Under the pieces are notes generated by a model, which did not search any database, was not told where the DNA came from, and saw only the letters and a list, made by a program, of their open reading frames with translations. Shown piece after piece: positions 28,834 to 38,583 of a stretch of DNA of 64,000 nucleotides. The DNA lies in NCBI RefSeq assembly GCF_002076895.1, contig NZ_CP020465.1, forward strand, positions 3,534,001-3,598,000, written 5' to 3'. Within the stretch, counting starts at the first letter, position 1; the number at the start of each line of letters is the position of its first letter. Made by a program: the position numbers and the translations under genes. This stretch comes from Cognaticolwellia beringensis (lineage in GTDB: Bacteria; Pseudomonadota; Gammaproteobacteria; Enterobacterales; Alteromonadaceae).

Positions 28834-29352
28834 TTAAACCATTTTTTCTTTGAGCAAACGCGCCAATAAAACGATAGCGAACACAGCGCTATAGACACCA
28901 AATATAACCAACATTACTTGTGGCATACTAAAACCAAGAAATTGCCACATAATATCTCCACAATCACCAGTGGCTTCAAATAAGGCGGGTAACCATTGAT
29001 GTAAAGGTGCCCAAGTGGGGAAATTTGGCTCAAATTCACAACTAAATAAAAACGACAGGGTTGTAGATTGCATATCAACATGTTCTAAAGCAATGATAAA
29101 GCCCCATATAGCGCCTGTGGCCCATAAAGCGAAAGCGACAATACGCATCACTACGTTTTGGCATCCAAAGGCTCCAATAACACCGGCTAGAAAAATCCCC
29201 CATACTGCTGTGCGTTGATAAATACACATAATGCAGGGCTCAAGCCCCATAAAATATTGAAAGTACAATGCGATTAATTCAAAACATAGGGCACTAACAG
29301 CGAGCAGTTGCCACGCTCGTTGATTTAAAGATAATTGACTTAAACAGTTCAC
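28834..29352 (-). CDS. dsbB: Disulfide bond formation protein B
   Basis: An inner-membrane quinone reductase that reoxidises periplasmic DsbA. It has 172 residues and four helices. The first redox pair is in [10 protein letters not shown] (Cys40/Cys43, compare 41/44 in E. coli) and the second is FSCEF (about 104) with GDCGD (about 130). It lies downstream of nhaB on the same strand, a neighbourhood shared with E. coli and Vibrio, but a terminator separates them. DsbA is not in the window. Confidence 0.94.
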   Translation of the reverse strand: MNCLSQLSLNQRAWQLLAVSALCFELIALYFQYFMGLEPCIMCIYQRTAVWGIFLAGVIGAFGCQNVVMRIVAFALWATGAIWGFIIALEHVDMQSTTLSFLFSCEFEPNFPTWAPLHQWLPALFEATGDCGDIMWQFLGFSMPQVMLVIFGVYSAVFAIVLLARLLKEKMV

Positions 29353-29430
29353 GAAATATTACCTACGACAGGGTTGTTGTTAATCCGAATGGGATGATTT
29401 TTACGAGTTTACGCATGCTAACAATAATCA

Positions 29431-29453
29431 AAAAGCGCCACAAGGGCGCTTTT
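29431..29453 (-). terminator. Terminator of nhaB
   Basis: AAAAGCGCC (29431-29439) pairs with GGCGCTTTT (29445-29453) over a 5-nt loop, with TTTTTGATT following on the minus strand. Confidence 0.85.
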
Positions 29454-29490
29454 GTTAGATTTTATATCAGCTTATAGCTTGAGCAAATGG

Positions 29491-31080
29491 CTAGTGTCCA
29501 CCAGGCGCTTTAGTTGCTGCATTAGCATCATGGTGCTGTATCAAGTCTATCTCATAAAAATATTCAGTGTATTTACTTAATTGCCCAGTTGATATAGCGA
29601 GTAAACCGACAATAGTTAATACGATTGTATACGGGAAAGCCATGATAACCATGCGACCATAAGACAAACGAATTAACGGTGCTAATGCTGACGTTAATAA
29701 GAACAAGAACGCAGCTTGACCATTGGGGGTTGCCACACTTGGTAAGTTAGTACCTGTGTTAATTGCAACGGCTAATAAGTCAAATTGGTCTCGGGTAATT
29801 TGCCCAGCAGATAACGCTTTGGTAATTTCTGTAATATAAACTGTACCAACGAAAACGTTATCGCTAACCATAGATAATAAGCCGTTTGCTAGGTAGAACA
29901 TAACGAGCTGCATATTACCTTCAAACGTTAACACCCAAGTAATAACGGGTGTAAATAAGCCTTGGTCTACAATCACGGCTACAACAGCGAAAAATACAGC
30001 TAATAAAGCGGTGAAAGGCAACGCTTCTTCAAAGGCATGGCCAATTTGATGCTCTTCAGTTACACCGGTAAAAGCAGTTGCTAGAATAATAACGGATAAA
30101 CCAATAATACCGACCGGCGCTAAATGCAATGCCAGACCAACAATTAACCAAACGGCTATAGCACCTTGGATAACAAGCTTGGCATTATCAAGTTTATTGC
30201 GTTTTTCACTTTCGGCAATATCATATTCATTTAAAACTTTATAAACATTTTCTGGAAGCGCGACACCATAGCCAAACCATTTCACTTTTTCTAATAGGAA
30301 ACACGTAAACAAACCAGCAAAAAATACGGGAATAGTGACAGGTGACATACGAATAGCGAACTCTAGAAACTCCCAACCGGCTTGTTGACCAATAACTAAG
30401 TTTTGAGGTTCACCAACGATAGTACATACACCACCTAACGCCGTACCAACACCAGCATGCATCATTAAATTACGTAAGTAGCCACGAAACTGTTCTAAGT
30501 CTGCACGTGAATATTCAGCTAATTCGTTGTCACTGGTGTGGTCGTGCTCAATCAGTACATCTTTGCCTGAAGCAACTTTGTGGTAAACAGAGTAAAAACC
30601 AATAGCAACACTGATGATAACTGCGATTACTGTTAAGGCATCTAAAAAGGCAGATAAGAATGCACCAGAGAAACAGAATAGTAGCGAAACCATGACCTTG
30701 GAACGTACTTTAGTGACTATTTTAGTAAACAAAAACAGTAATAAGCTCTTCATAAAGTAAATGCCGGCCACCATGAAGATTAATAATAAAATCACTTCAA
30801 AGTTTAAAATCATTTCATGCATTACTTGCCCAGGGCTAGTCATTCCTATGGCAACAGCCTCAATAGCCAATAAGCCACCCGGTTGTAACGGATAACACTT
30901 TAGCGCCATGGCTAAAGTAAATATAAATTCAATAACCAATGCCCAACCTGCGATATAGGGATCTACAACGAAAAATAATACGGGGTTGATTATTAAAAAT
31001 GTAATTATTGCGAGTTTGTACCATTCTGGCGAATTGCCTAGAAAGTTTTTATAAAACGCATTCATGAATGATTGCTGCAT
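29491..31080 (-). CDS. nhaB: Na+/H+ antiporter NhaB
   Basis: A 529-residue sodium/proton antiporter. The N-terminus [20 protein letters not shown], then [18 protein letters not shown], is diagnostic of NhaB, followed by about 11 further helices. It extrudes Na+, fitting a marine organism. The ATG at 31080 gives the normal length; a second Met five codons in is possible. In E. coli and Vibrio the order fadR-nhaB-dsbB is conserved; here nhaB-dsbB is kept but no fadR follows, and a PsrA-like regulator lies about 5 kb away. Confidence 0.95.
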   Translation of the reverse strand: MQQSFMNAFYKNFLGNSPEWYKLAIITFLIINPVLFFVVDPYIAGWALVIEFIFTLAMALKCYPLQPGGLLAIEAVAIGMTSPGQVMHEMILNFEVILLLIFMVAGIYFMKSLLLFLFTKIVTKVRSKVMVSLLFCFSGAFLSAFLDALTVIAVIISVAIGFYSVYHKVASGKDVLIEHDHTSDNELAEYSRADLEQFRGYLRNLMMHAGVGTALGGVCTIVGEPQNLVIGQQAGWEFLEFAIRMSPVTIPVFFAGLFTCFLLEKVKWFGYGVALPENVYKVLNEYDIAESEKRNKLDNAKLVIQGAIAVWLIVGLALHLAPVGIIGLSVIILATAFTGVTEEHQIGHAFEEALPFTALLAVFFAVVAVIVDQGLFTPVITWVLTFEGNMQLVMFYLANGLLSMVSDNVFVGTVYITEITKALSAGQITRDQFDLLAVAINTGTNLPSVATPNGQAAFLFLLTSALAPLIRLSYGRMVIMAFPYTIVLTIVGLLAISTGQLSKYTEYFYEIDLIQHHDANAATKAPGGH

Positions 31081-31939
31081 ATTGAACCTTTTGAAAAATT
31101 AAGATCTTGAGTTAGAGTGATTTTACTGTTTTTTATAATTATTTTTTATAAATTTAATACGCTTAAGAGTTTAAGCGTAAATGTAACTATTGTAAATAAG
31201 TCACCGTAAGCTGTTTTTAGTATAGTTTACCTAAGAAATTAAATGTAATTAGTTATTATAAATCAATGGCATAAAAAACACTAAGTAATCGGATATAACA
31301 AGATTTATTACTTTTTAGCCACTTTAAGTGTAGATAAAGCTTAGTTTATTTAAATGTAGTCGATTATTTACCATTCTACTTCTAACTAGCTACACTTAAT
31401 TTGTGCAATTAATTATTTCGAACTTTGGAAAAATAATAACAGTTTTATTCATTATTTGGTCTATTTTTATACAGGAAATACGGTCAAATAAAAGTAATTT
31501 ATTTAACCACTTTTTGTTCAGGACAATAATAAATCAGGAAATTAGTGATAGGATAATTGGAGCGAAAGGGGGGATTGATAGTATTGTTTATAAATCATTT
31601 AAATTTATCCATATTGTTTTATTGGCACTTACGTTTTATTGGCACTTACGTTTTATTGGCACTTACGTTTTAGAGCGACCTCATTAATTATTTGATCTAC
31701 TTCAGTGCAGTAATTGGCTTTTTTAGGTAGGAGTAATAATCAGAGAGTCAGTGAGGTTGATATTACTAGTGGCATTGGCTTACTTGCATGCGACGGCTAA
31801 ATTATGGGTAAGCTTCAAGTACCTGCCGTTTGGCCCAAATACACAGGTTTAAACTATAATTTACTTACTTTAATTTTATTGTAGTTGGTGTATTGTAGAT
31901 ATAATCGCAGCAATTGTTGAATTAAAGGGAGATATTCAA
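31081..31939. other. Long intergenic region upstream of nhaB
   Basis: A 94-codon plus-strand frame (31403-31687, GTG start) has no ribosome site, and its 3' third is made of the 17-bp repeat, so it is probably not a gene. No FadR remnant could be read in either direction. Confidence 0.5.
31617..31667. repeat. Three tandem copies of a 17-mer
   Basis: TTTTATTGGCACTTACG occurs three times without a mismatch (31617, 31634, 31651). The copies are identical, so the expansion looks recent. Confidence 0.95.
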
Positions 31940-32842
31940 ATGCTAACAAACAATTTAACGGCTTTTTATGACGTTATGTTTGGCGATGTTAATTCTGAAG
32001 CGCCAATGCATAAGCTTGAAATTAATACATTACAAAAAGTAAAAGTAATATTAAATAACCCCACAATGCTCGGTCAGCAAATTCCAGCACTCCCTGCTAT
32101 GTTAGTACGTTTACTAAATATAATTCAAGATCCTGATTCAGACGTATCGAGTTTTGTTGAAATTATAAAACAAGACCCATCCTTCGCAATGGAAGTGTTA
32201 AAAAAAGCGAATTCTGCAACTTATCATCGAGGAGATAAAGAAATACTGTCGCTGAGTCGAGCTGTTTCGTTTATAGGTTTAGCAGGCCTTTTACGAATTG
32301 CTACTACGCTTTTAATGGCGAGAGTTATTCCTTGCAAACCCATTTATTACAAAATGTTTGGTAAACAAATTTGGCTTCACTCTGTGCAGTGCGCAACACT
32401 CTGCGAATTATTAGCTGATAATAATGATGAAAATGGTTTTGACGGTTATTTCTTAGGTCTGATTCATGATTTAGGAAAAATCATCATATTTGATTGCCTT
32501 TCTAATGCTTTAGCTGAAGAATTAACCAGCTTACCAGGGACAAAAGTATTTAAAGAGTTGATGACTGAAATGTCTGTCGATATCAGTTATTTAATCGCTG
32601 TAGAGTGGAACCTACCGAATGTTTATTCTGAAGGTTTACGGCAACAAAAAACTGCTAACCGTTCAGCTTTAGCTGAGTTGCTATATAAAGCAGATAAATT
32701 AAGTGAAGTATATTTGCTGATGACAAAGGGGATTATTTCTGAAGAAGAGTGTGAAAATATTCTAACTACGTATTCCGTTGATAAAGACCTTTGGCATGAA
32801 TTTACTGATATAGCGGTTAAAATTGAAGAGAATATGTCTTGA
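31940..32842 (+). CDS. HDOD domain protein
   Basis: A 300-residue protein. An HDOD domain (about 45-240) begins with IPALPAMLVRLLNIIQDPDSDV and includes KQDPSFAMEVLKKANSATY and the HD-like GLIHDLGKIIIF. HDOD proteins are signalling relatives of HD phosphohydrolases, often acting in two-component or cyclic-di-GMP networks; many have lost catalysis. Here the HD pair is kept but no partner domain (GGDEF, receiver) is fused. GGGAG precedes the ATG at normal spacing. It is a single gene with unknown pathway. Confidence 0.88.
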   Translation: MLTNNLTAFYDVMFGDVNSEAPMHKLEINTLQKVKVILNNPTMLGQQIPALPAMLVRLLNIIQDPDSDVSSFVEIIKQDPSFAMEVLKKANSATYHRGDKEILSLSRAVSFIGLAGLLRIATTLLMARVIPCKPIYYKMFGKQIWLHSVQCATLCELLADNNDENGFDGYFLGLIHDLGKIIIFDCLSNALAEELTSLPGTKVFKELMTEMSVDISYLIAVEWNLPNVYSEGLRQQKTANRSALAELLYKADKLSEVYLLMTKGIISEEECENILTTYSVDKDLWHEFTDIAVKIEENMS

Positions 32843-33116
32843 GCTAAGCAAAGTTAACTTTATTTAATACTAGCTTTGGTAGAGTAAAACCCAAGTAAAT
32901 ACCTTACTTTATTACTCAAATTTCATGTGAAAAGTTATAAATTACTTTTAAATTTTTGTTTAGTAAACTTAAAGTAAAGTAACTAAAGTTTATTATTAAA
33001 CACATGAAATTTACTTTCACTGCTCGCTGCTGAAAATACAAAATATTAATTGATGTACTGAGGCTCTTAAGTACTATATCTTAAGCGAATTAGTATTTTA
33101 TGATTGATAATAACGT

Positions 33117-33434
33117 ATGACCCTAAGAACAAATTTCAGACATTTTCTCGATGAAGAAGGTAAGGTTCTTGCGCTTACTGAACAAGCCAAAATAGTTTTC
33201 AAATTTTTATCTAAGATTGTGTTATCAGTTTCTGAAAATATTGAACACCCCCTCATTCAACTTGATGTAAAATGCAACACTCGAGCAACGGCACTGACTT
33301 GTGAAGGAAGCATTGAAGCAACTTGCAGTGCATTTGATACCATTGACTGGCATTGCGATTCCTGTGAAGCATCGGGCACAATCTCAAATTGGTATGGCAG
33401 CCAATGGGATAGGCAAGCGCGAATACTTCACTAG
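33117..33434 (+). CDS. Hypothetical protein with Cys pair near the C-terminus
   Basis: A 105-residue protein, not recognised with confidence. The second half carries four cysteines, two of them in WHCDSCEASG followed by ISNWYGSQWDR; this resembles a small metal-binding or treble-clef end, but only one CxxC is present. No signal peptide or membrane segment. The ATG at 33117 has no strong ribosome site. Codon composition and length suggest a real gene. It stands alone between the HDOD gene and the EamA transporter. Confidence 0.6.
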   Translation: MTLRTNFRHFLDEEGKVLALTEQAKIVFKFLSKIVLSVSENIEHPLIQLDVKCNTRATALTCEGSIEATCSAFDTIDWHCDSCEASGTISNWYGSQWDRQARILH

Positions 33435-33642
33435 TTTAAATCATACATACTAAACACTTGTATGTAGCAACGCTTAAATGGCCAGTATATTTAGCTTTTG
33501 GGTGTCTTTTTACTCTGTGACGATAATAGCTCTCTTTAAGCAAGCAAAACCTTGAACAAAAGCGAGTTCAACACTTTATTATTTTTACAAACAGATATAC
33601 CTAAATTAGAGAAGTCGGTAGACTTACCGCTATTTTATCGCT

Positions 33643-34530
33643 GTGGAACTTATTTTTATGCCCATCCTTATTGGCGTCACATTAATGTGGGCGTTTTCTT
33701 TTAGTTTGATCGGTGTTTATCTTGCTGGACAAGTTGACGCTTGGTTTTCAGTATTAATGCGAGTGGCCCTTGCAACGGTAATTTTTTTGCCGTTTTTAAA
33801 ACTTCGTCAAATTGAAGCGAAAGTTGCCTTACAATTAATGGTATGTGGGGCTTTTCAGCTTGGCATTATGTATGGTTTTTACTATCAATCTTTTTTATAC
33901 CTTTCGGTGCCTGAAGTTTTACTGTTTACCGTCATGACCCCTATTTACATTACATTGCTAAATGACTTACTTGAACGTCGACTTAATATTGGCTTTATTA
34001 TTAGCTCGTTATTGGCCGTCATTGGTGCTGTTACCATTCGCTATCAAGGTATAGATGAAGGGTTTTTAAAGGGATTTTTGATTGTACAAGGGGCGAATTT
34101 ATGCTTTGCGGCAGGGCAGGTAGTTTACAAACGCACCATGGCAAAAGAGCGTACAGACTTACCACAACGGACAGTATTTGGTTGGTTTTTTATTGGTGCC
34201 TTGGCTGTTGTTATTCCATGCTATCTTATGCTTGGTAATCCAGAAAAACTGCCAACAACACCTCTTCAGTGGTCTATTTTGACTTATTTAGGCATTGTCG
34301 CTTCTGGCCTTGGTTACTTTGCCTGGAACAAGGGTGCAACACAGGTAAGCGTTGGCACTCTGGCTGTTGCCAATAACTTGCTAATCCCCGCAGGTATTGT
34401 GGTAAATGTTGTGTTTTGGAACCGCGATGCTGATATTTTTCGCCTTGCACTAGGTGGTGGAATAATCTTGCTAGCGCTTGTGGTGAACGATAAATTTACT
34501 CAAAAAATCCAACAAACTAAAATAGCTTAA
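33643..34530 (+). CDS. DMT-superfamily (EamA) transporter
   Basis: A 295-residue, 10-helix inner-membrane carrier of the drug/metabolite transporter superfamily, with two EamA halves (about 5-130 and 145-285). Typical features are FSVLMRVALATVIFLPF, SVPEVLLFTVMTPIYITLL and YLGIVASGLGYFAWNKG. Members export amino acids, nucleobases or drugs. The start may be GTG at 33643 or ATG at 33658; neither has a convincing ribosome site. It is convergent with the yjdM-like gene. Confidence 0.88.
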   Translation: MELIFMPILIGVTLMWAFSFSLIGVYLAGQVDAWFSVLMRVALATVIFLPFLKLRQIEAKVALQLMVCGAFQLGIMYGFYYQSFLYLSVPEVLLFTVMTPIYITLLNDLLERRLNIGFIISSLLAVIGAVTIRYQGIDEGFLKGFLIVQGANLCFAAGQVVYKRTMAKERTDLPQRTVFGWFFIGALAVVIPCYLMLGNPEKLPTTPLQWSILTYLGIVASGLGYFAWNKGATQVSVGTLAVANNLLIPAGIVVNVVFWNRDADIFRLALGGGIILLALVVNDKFTQKIQQTKIA

Positions 34531-34547
34531 CTCTGACTATTTAGTCA

Positions 34548-34886
34548 TCAAGCTCTTTTAACAAATTTTGCCGTAACCATCATTTCACCGACTCCGTCTA
34601 CTTTACAGTCGAGTTGGTGATCTTTACCTTCCACTATTCGCTTAATAATAGCTTTAGTCCCGACTTTAATGACCTGAGAACTAGCTTTAATTTTAAGGTC
34701 TTTAATCATGGTGATTTTATCTCCTTCATTTAGCTGCGTTCCGTTTGAGTCTTTTACTGTAAATAAGGCCGCTTCGTCGAAAGTTTCTGACGGATTCCAT
34801 TCATATGCGCACTCTGGGCAAATCAGCAGGCTTTGATCTTGATAAATAAATTCAGAATTACATTTAGGGCATGGCGGCAGCGACAT
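34548..34886 (-). CDS. yjdM: YjdM/PhnA-like zinc-ribbon protein
   Basis: A 112-residue small cytoplasmic protein. The N-terminal zinc ribbon has two pairs, PPCPKCNSEF and LICPECAYEW. It is followed by the YjdM core VKDSNGTQLNEGDKITMIKDL, then KASSQVIKVGTKAIIKRI. Formerly called PhnA, but not itself a phosphonate enzyme; its cellular role is unclear. It has its own divergent spacer of over 300 nt and converges with the EamA gene. Confidence 0.9.
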   Translation of the reverse strand: MSLPPCPKCNSEFIYQDQSLLICPECAYEWNPSETFDEAALFTVKDSNGTQLNEGDKITMIKDLKIKASSQVIKVGTKAIIKRIVEGKDHQLDCKVDGVGEMMVTAKFVKRA

Positions 34887-35219
34887 GAGTTTCTACTTTA
34901 TTAATTTTAATTGCATCATATTGTAAAGGCTGCACTTTACATTATCGAGATAATTAATATTAAAAATACCGACATATTTGCTAAACCCCATCAGATAAAA
35001 ATGACAGATGAGACATTTACACTTATCTTTCGAAATTATTAATACCTACTCTCGCCAAATTCAAGAGAATCAGCAGGAGTTATTTCTAGTTTTGAGGTAT
35101 CCTTTTTTAAAGTAACTCAGGTAAAAATTTTATGTAGTGTATTAGCGCTCAAGAATTTTTAAATACTGAATGCATTCATTATTTCACAGCTTAAACTTCG
35201 CCCCACAAAGGACCATTTA
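34887..35219. other. Divergent intergenic region
   Basis: It separates the yjdM-like gene (-) from the lipoprotein gene (+) and presumably holds both promoters. No clear boxes, repeats or ORFs. Confidence 0.4.
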
Positions 35220-36071
35220 ATGTCAGTAACTCATAAATCTATAAAAGCTGTAATTTTCACCTTATTCAGTGCTTTTTTAACCACAGGATGTAGATCAAAT
35301 GAACCGTTCGTGTCATCACAGTGGTTAGCTATCGATAATTTCGAACAAACCTCGTTACAAGGCTGGACTAAAGCAGACACACAAAATGACACGAAACCTT
35401 TTATTAAAAACCCACAAGTAACTGAGTTAAGGGAAGAAGCTTCATCATCTAACAATCAGTACATGATAAAAAAACCAGCGAAAGATGGTTTAGTCGGAAA
35501 CCGTAAAGCCTTAACCTATAAAGCTTTGCCAGCCACGGTTAATGTTGGTGAAATCTACACTTTCTATACACGTATTAATGTTGAATACTTCCCCAATAAC
35601 CATGCCTTTGGTATTAGTAACCAAGACCCAAAAAGTATTGAAAAACTAGGTTATGATGCTTTTGAGCCAACCCTTCGTGTTACAGATAAAGCAGAATCAA
35701 GTGGTTTGAAAAACGATGGTGCCCTAATGGTTAAGGTTGATAACGGTTATAGCAATGTACAAAACTTTGCAAAACATCGTTCAGCTAAGCCATTAGAAGT
35801 AGGGCGTTGGTATGATATTTGGTATGTGGTAAATAATAATACGCTGACTCAAGGTGGGCAAAATTATGATGTTTACGTTAAAGGCGGTGAGTTCGATGAA
35901 CAAACGTTAGTTTTTAAAAACGCACAGTTTAGAAAGAAACGTGAATTACCATTAATTTACTTCTTAGCAAATTCTAATACGGGTTCTCATAAAAAACCTT
36001 ACGGTAACGGCGGTTTAAAATATGATGATTTATATATGGTAAAAGGTGTTAATTTAACCACACCACTCTAG
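35220..36071 (+). CDS. Secreted lipoprotein with likely jelly-roll domain, function unknown
   Basis: A 283-residue protein with a lipoprotein signal (TTGC, Cys24). The body alternates short beta-strand-like segments with many Trp/Tyr (DNFEQTSLQGWTKAD, GRWYDIWYVVNNN, GLKYDDLYMVKG). This spacing is common in concanavalin-like carbohydrate-binding or lyase-associated modules, but no known catalytic motif was recognised. AAAGGA precedes the ATG. It is a single gene. The family assignment is an impression of the fold only. Confidence 0.65.
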   Translation: MSVTHKSIKAVIFTLFSAFLTTGCRSNEPFVSSQWLAIDNFEQTSLQGWTKADTQNDTKPFIKNPQVTELREEASSSNNQYMIKKPAKDGLVGNRKALTYKALPATVNVGEIYTFYTRINVEYFPNNHAFGISNQDPKSIEKLGYDAFEPTLRVTDKAESSGLKNDGALMVKVDNGYSNVQNFAKHRSAKPLEVGRWYDIWYVVNNNTLTQGGQNYDVYVKGGEFDEQTLVFKNAQFRKKRELPLIYFLANSNTGSHKKPYGNGGLKYDDLYMVKGVNLTTPL

Positions 36072-36358
36072 TGGCCACATTTTTATCACAGTGAGGAGGC
36101 AAACTGTAGCCCTTTAGGTTTGAAGCGTTTATTAAGCGAGTCAGGTTAATCTCGATTTAATAGGTTGTTCACATTTTGTATGAAATAAATCGGGATAGAG
36201 TCAGGTCTTACCTAATGCAGACACTGGTGAACCTAGTTAACACATAACATTATATGGTGAATGCTAAAAAATCCTTCTGGCTCTTTGCACACAATTCGAT
36301 TATATCGAGTGTTGAGTACAAAGAAGCTCGCTTTACAACGTTGGCCTAACTATCCAAG

Positions 36359-37411
36359 TTAATCCATCACAGTTAGCACAATTTTGCCGACATGTTGTTT
36401 TTCCTGGAATACTTTCTGTGCTGTGTATATGTCTTTTAAAGGAAACGTTAGTGCAACAACAGGGATGATTTTTTTCTGTTCAATACAGTTGATCAAATTT
36501 TGAAATACTCCTGGCTCAAGCACGGTACAACCATAAAAACTTAAATCTTTTAAATACAGTGTTCTCACATCTAACTCAACCAAAGCGCCACCAATTGCAC
36601 CAGACACAGCGTATCGGCCTTTTGATTTTAATACTTCCAAAAACTGTGGCCATTGAATACCAGCAACAAGGTCAATGACTACGTCAACGCTATTCTCACC
36701 GAGTATTTCAACTAAATTATCGTCTCTGAAAACGACTTCATCAGCACCTAAATTCATAAGTTGATGTTTTTTTGCAGGGCTGGTCACGGCAATAACATGT
36801 GCCCCCCGAGCTTTGGCTAATTGAATTGCCGCAGAGCCTACACCACCTGACCCACCAGTGATTAATACTTTGTCTTTATTGGTAACTTTTGTACGAGTAA
36901 GCATATTTTCTGCTGTCGAATAGGAGCATGGAAAGGTAGCAAGCTCAATGTCAGACAATTCGCTTTTTATAGGATATGCATGACAAGCTGAAACAACGGT
37001 GAATTCTGCGAATCCGCCATCACATTCAGAACCAAAGTACCAAGGCGGGTCAAGCTCCTGACCGTTAGCCACCCGTAAACAGGGTTCAATCAATACTCGC
37101 TCGCCGATACGCTCCTTATTTACACCATCGCCGACCGAAACAACAATGCCACAAACATCCGCCCCTTGAACACGTGGAAAAACCAGTGCATTACCCGACC
37201 AACTTGCGTCTTTACCGTTATTATCACTTTTTGAATACCACGCAGTTCTCGTGTTAATGTCAGTATTGTTAACGCCTGCGGCTGCGACACGTATTAGGAC
37301 TTCGTTATGGCTTGGTATTGGCACTGAAATATCATCACGATACTGAAGCATTTCAGCACCGCCATGACCTGTTAGCTGAACACCTTTCATAGTTTCTGGT
37401 ATTTTAAACAT
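36359..37411 (-). CDS. Zinc-type alcohol dehydrogenase / quinone oxidoreductase family (MDR)
   Basis: A medium-chain dehydrogenase/reductase of about 350 residues. The GroES-like N-terminal half contains VAAAGVNNTDINTR and VQGADVCGIVVSVGDGV. The Rossmann half contains LITGGSGGVGSAAIQLAKA, the NADPH-binding motif. The structural-zinc cysteines are lacking, so it is closer to the quinone oxidoreductase group. The start is uncertain: GTG at 37423, ATG at 37411 or ATG at 37390; the middle one is used. It overlaps the 3' end of the upstream TetR gene, so the two form an operon and the TetR protein very likely regulates this enzyme. Confidence 0.88.
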   Translation of the reverse strand: MFKIPETMKGVQLTGHGGAEMLQYRDDISVPIPSHNEVLIRVAAAGVNNTDINTRTAWYSKSDNNGKDASWSGNALVFPRVQGADVCGIVVSVGDGVNKERIGERVLIEPCLRVANGQELDPPWYFGSECDGGFAEFTVVSACHAYPIKSELSDIELATFPCSYSTAENMLTRTKVTNKDKVLITGGSGGVGSAAIQLAKARGAHVIAVTSPAKKHQLMNLGADEVVFRDDNLVEILGENSVDVVIDLVAGIQWPQFLEVLKSKGRYAVSGAIGGALVELDVRTLYLKDLSFYGCTVLEPGVFQNLINCIEQKKIIPVVALTFPLKDIYTAQKVFQEKQHVGKIVLTVMD

Positions 37412-37955
37412 GGCTTTGTGCACTCCATAGTTGCTTGATAATTTTTTGCGCGGATGTTACCGATGCTTTCCCCATTATGGGCCAAACACTTGATACACTT
37501 TCATGAAGTAAAAAAAGCTCTGTCGACAGATCTTCTCTCTGGCTCAATTGCTTTAACAGGTCATGAACTTCTTCTTTATGCCGTCGAACAGTCTCTTTCA
37601 TACCTATATCTTCAGGAAAAGCAGCAATGGCGTTTAGAGACAAACAACCGTTAGGTGCAAACTCAGCCATCCATTGATTAAGTTTCTCAAAAATGTGCAG
37701 AACACTATCAATACCTGTTGAGTGTGATTCGCTCAACAAGAATGCAATATATTTTTTATGACGATATTCCAAAGCTGCAATGATCATCGCTTCTTTGGAT
37801 GGATAGTGTTTGTAAAGCGTTCGCAAGCTAACGTTGCAAGCGGATTTTAATTGGGCGACACTTGGTTGCGCAAAGCCATATTTGCTAAAAGCTTCTTCTA
37901 GGTTAGCTGCAATTTTTTCTCTAAGCATATTAATTACTCGGTGTAGAGTGTTCAT
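37404..37955 (-). CDS. TetR-family regulator of the MDR operon
   Basis: A 183-residue protein starting at the ATG at 37955. An upstream TTG at 37976 would put the start inside the operator and is rejected. The helix-turn-helix reads FSKYGFAQPSVAQLKSACNVS, then LRTLYKHYPSKEAMI. The C-terminal domain resembles regulators with a TetR_C-type pocket. It overlaps the dehydrogenase gene by 8 nt (co-transcribed) and has a 26-bp palindromic operator just before the start, so autoregulation is likely. The ligand is unknown, perhaps an electrophile or quinone reduced by the partner enzyme. Confidence 0.88.
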   Translation of the reverse strand: MNTLHRVINMLREKIAANLEEAFSKYGFAQPSVAQLKSACNVSLRTLYKHYPSKEAMIIAALEYRHKKYIAFLLSESHSTGIDSVLHIFEKLNQWMAEFAPNGCLSLNAIAAFPEDIGMKETVRRHKEEVHDLLKQLSQREDLSTELFLLHESVSSVWPIMGKASVTSAQKIIKQLWSAQSHV

Positions 37956-37963
37956 TCTACCAC

Positions 37964-37989
37964 CAGGGTAGAGCAAGCATTCTACCCTG
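37964..37989. promoter_or_regulatory. TetR operator: CAGGGTAGA-N8-TCTACCCTG
   Basis: A perfect 9-bp inverted repeat with an 8-nt spacer, ending 8 nt upstream of the TetR ATG. A third half-site (TTCTACC, 37955-37961) overlaps the start codon. Size and placement are typical of TetR autoregulation. Confidence 0.8.
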
Positions 37990-38583
37990 TCAAAAAATAG
38001 CTCATCTTTATGGGATTTTAGGTTGAAATTAGCTGCTTATATTAAGTAACAGTCATGATAAACATAAGAAATTGTGTCGTAACTTAATCAATGGCCGCGA
38101 AGTGTCTATATTAACTTCCTCTTAATATGAAAATAGAGAAAGTATGATGATTAGCGATCTTAAGTAGGTTTATTGTCACAGTGAACAATAAATTTGAATC
38201 AGGATACGTTTCTGGGCATAAGGACTTTTCTAAAAATCTAATGTTTTGCGGTGATAATCCACCGTTATCATTACGCGTCAGTAATTATAATAATCAAACC
38301 CGATTAATCTTGCCGAGACTGGCTCCGGAGTCAGCCAAGTATTTCGCTCATCAACACTTTAAATCAAAGCCGCAGTTATTTAACAATGCAGACATCATAT
38401 TTCTTATTAGGCATACTTACTTTAATGAACAATAAATCACACCGACCATGTTGTATGCTAACTTCAATAATAAAGTAAGTCGTTTACTCGACAAACTATC
38501 GAAATAGGATAAAAGTTACGCTGATAAGTTAAAAATTAGATGAAGTGTTTTTCGATATTAAAAGGAAAAAGGAAAAATGAATA
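37990..38583. other. Intergenic region with one doubtful ORF
   Basis: An 84-codon frame at 38181-38435 (GTG start, no ribosome site, no recognised motif) may be spurious or a gene remnant. The purine-rich AAGGA stretches near 38560-38575 serve the M19 gene. Confidence 0.35.

Noticed and set aside
31403-31687. 94-codon ORF upstream of the HDOD gene
   Set aside because: No ribosome site, and its end is encoded by the 17-bp tandem repeat. Kept only as a note in the gap entry.
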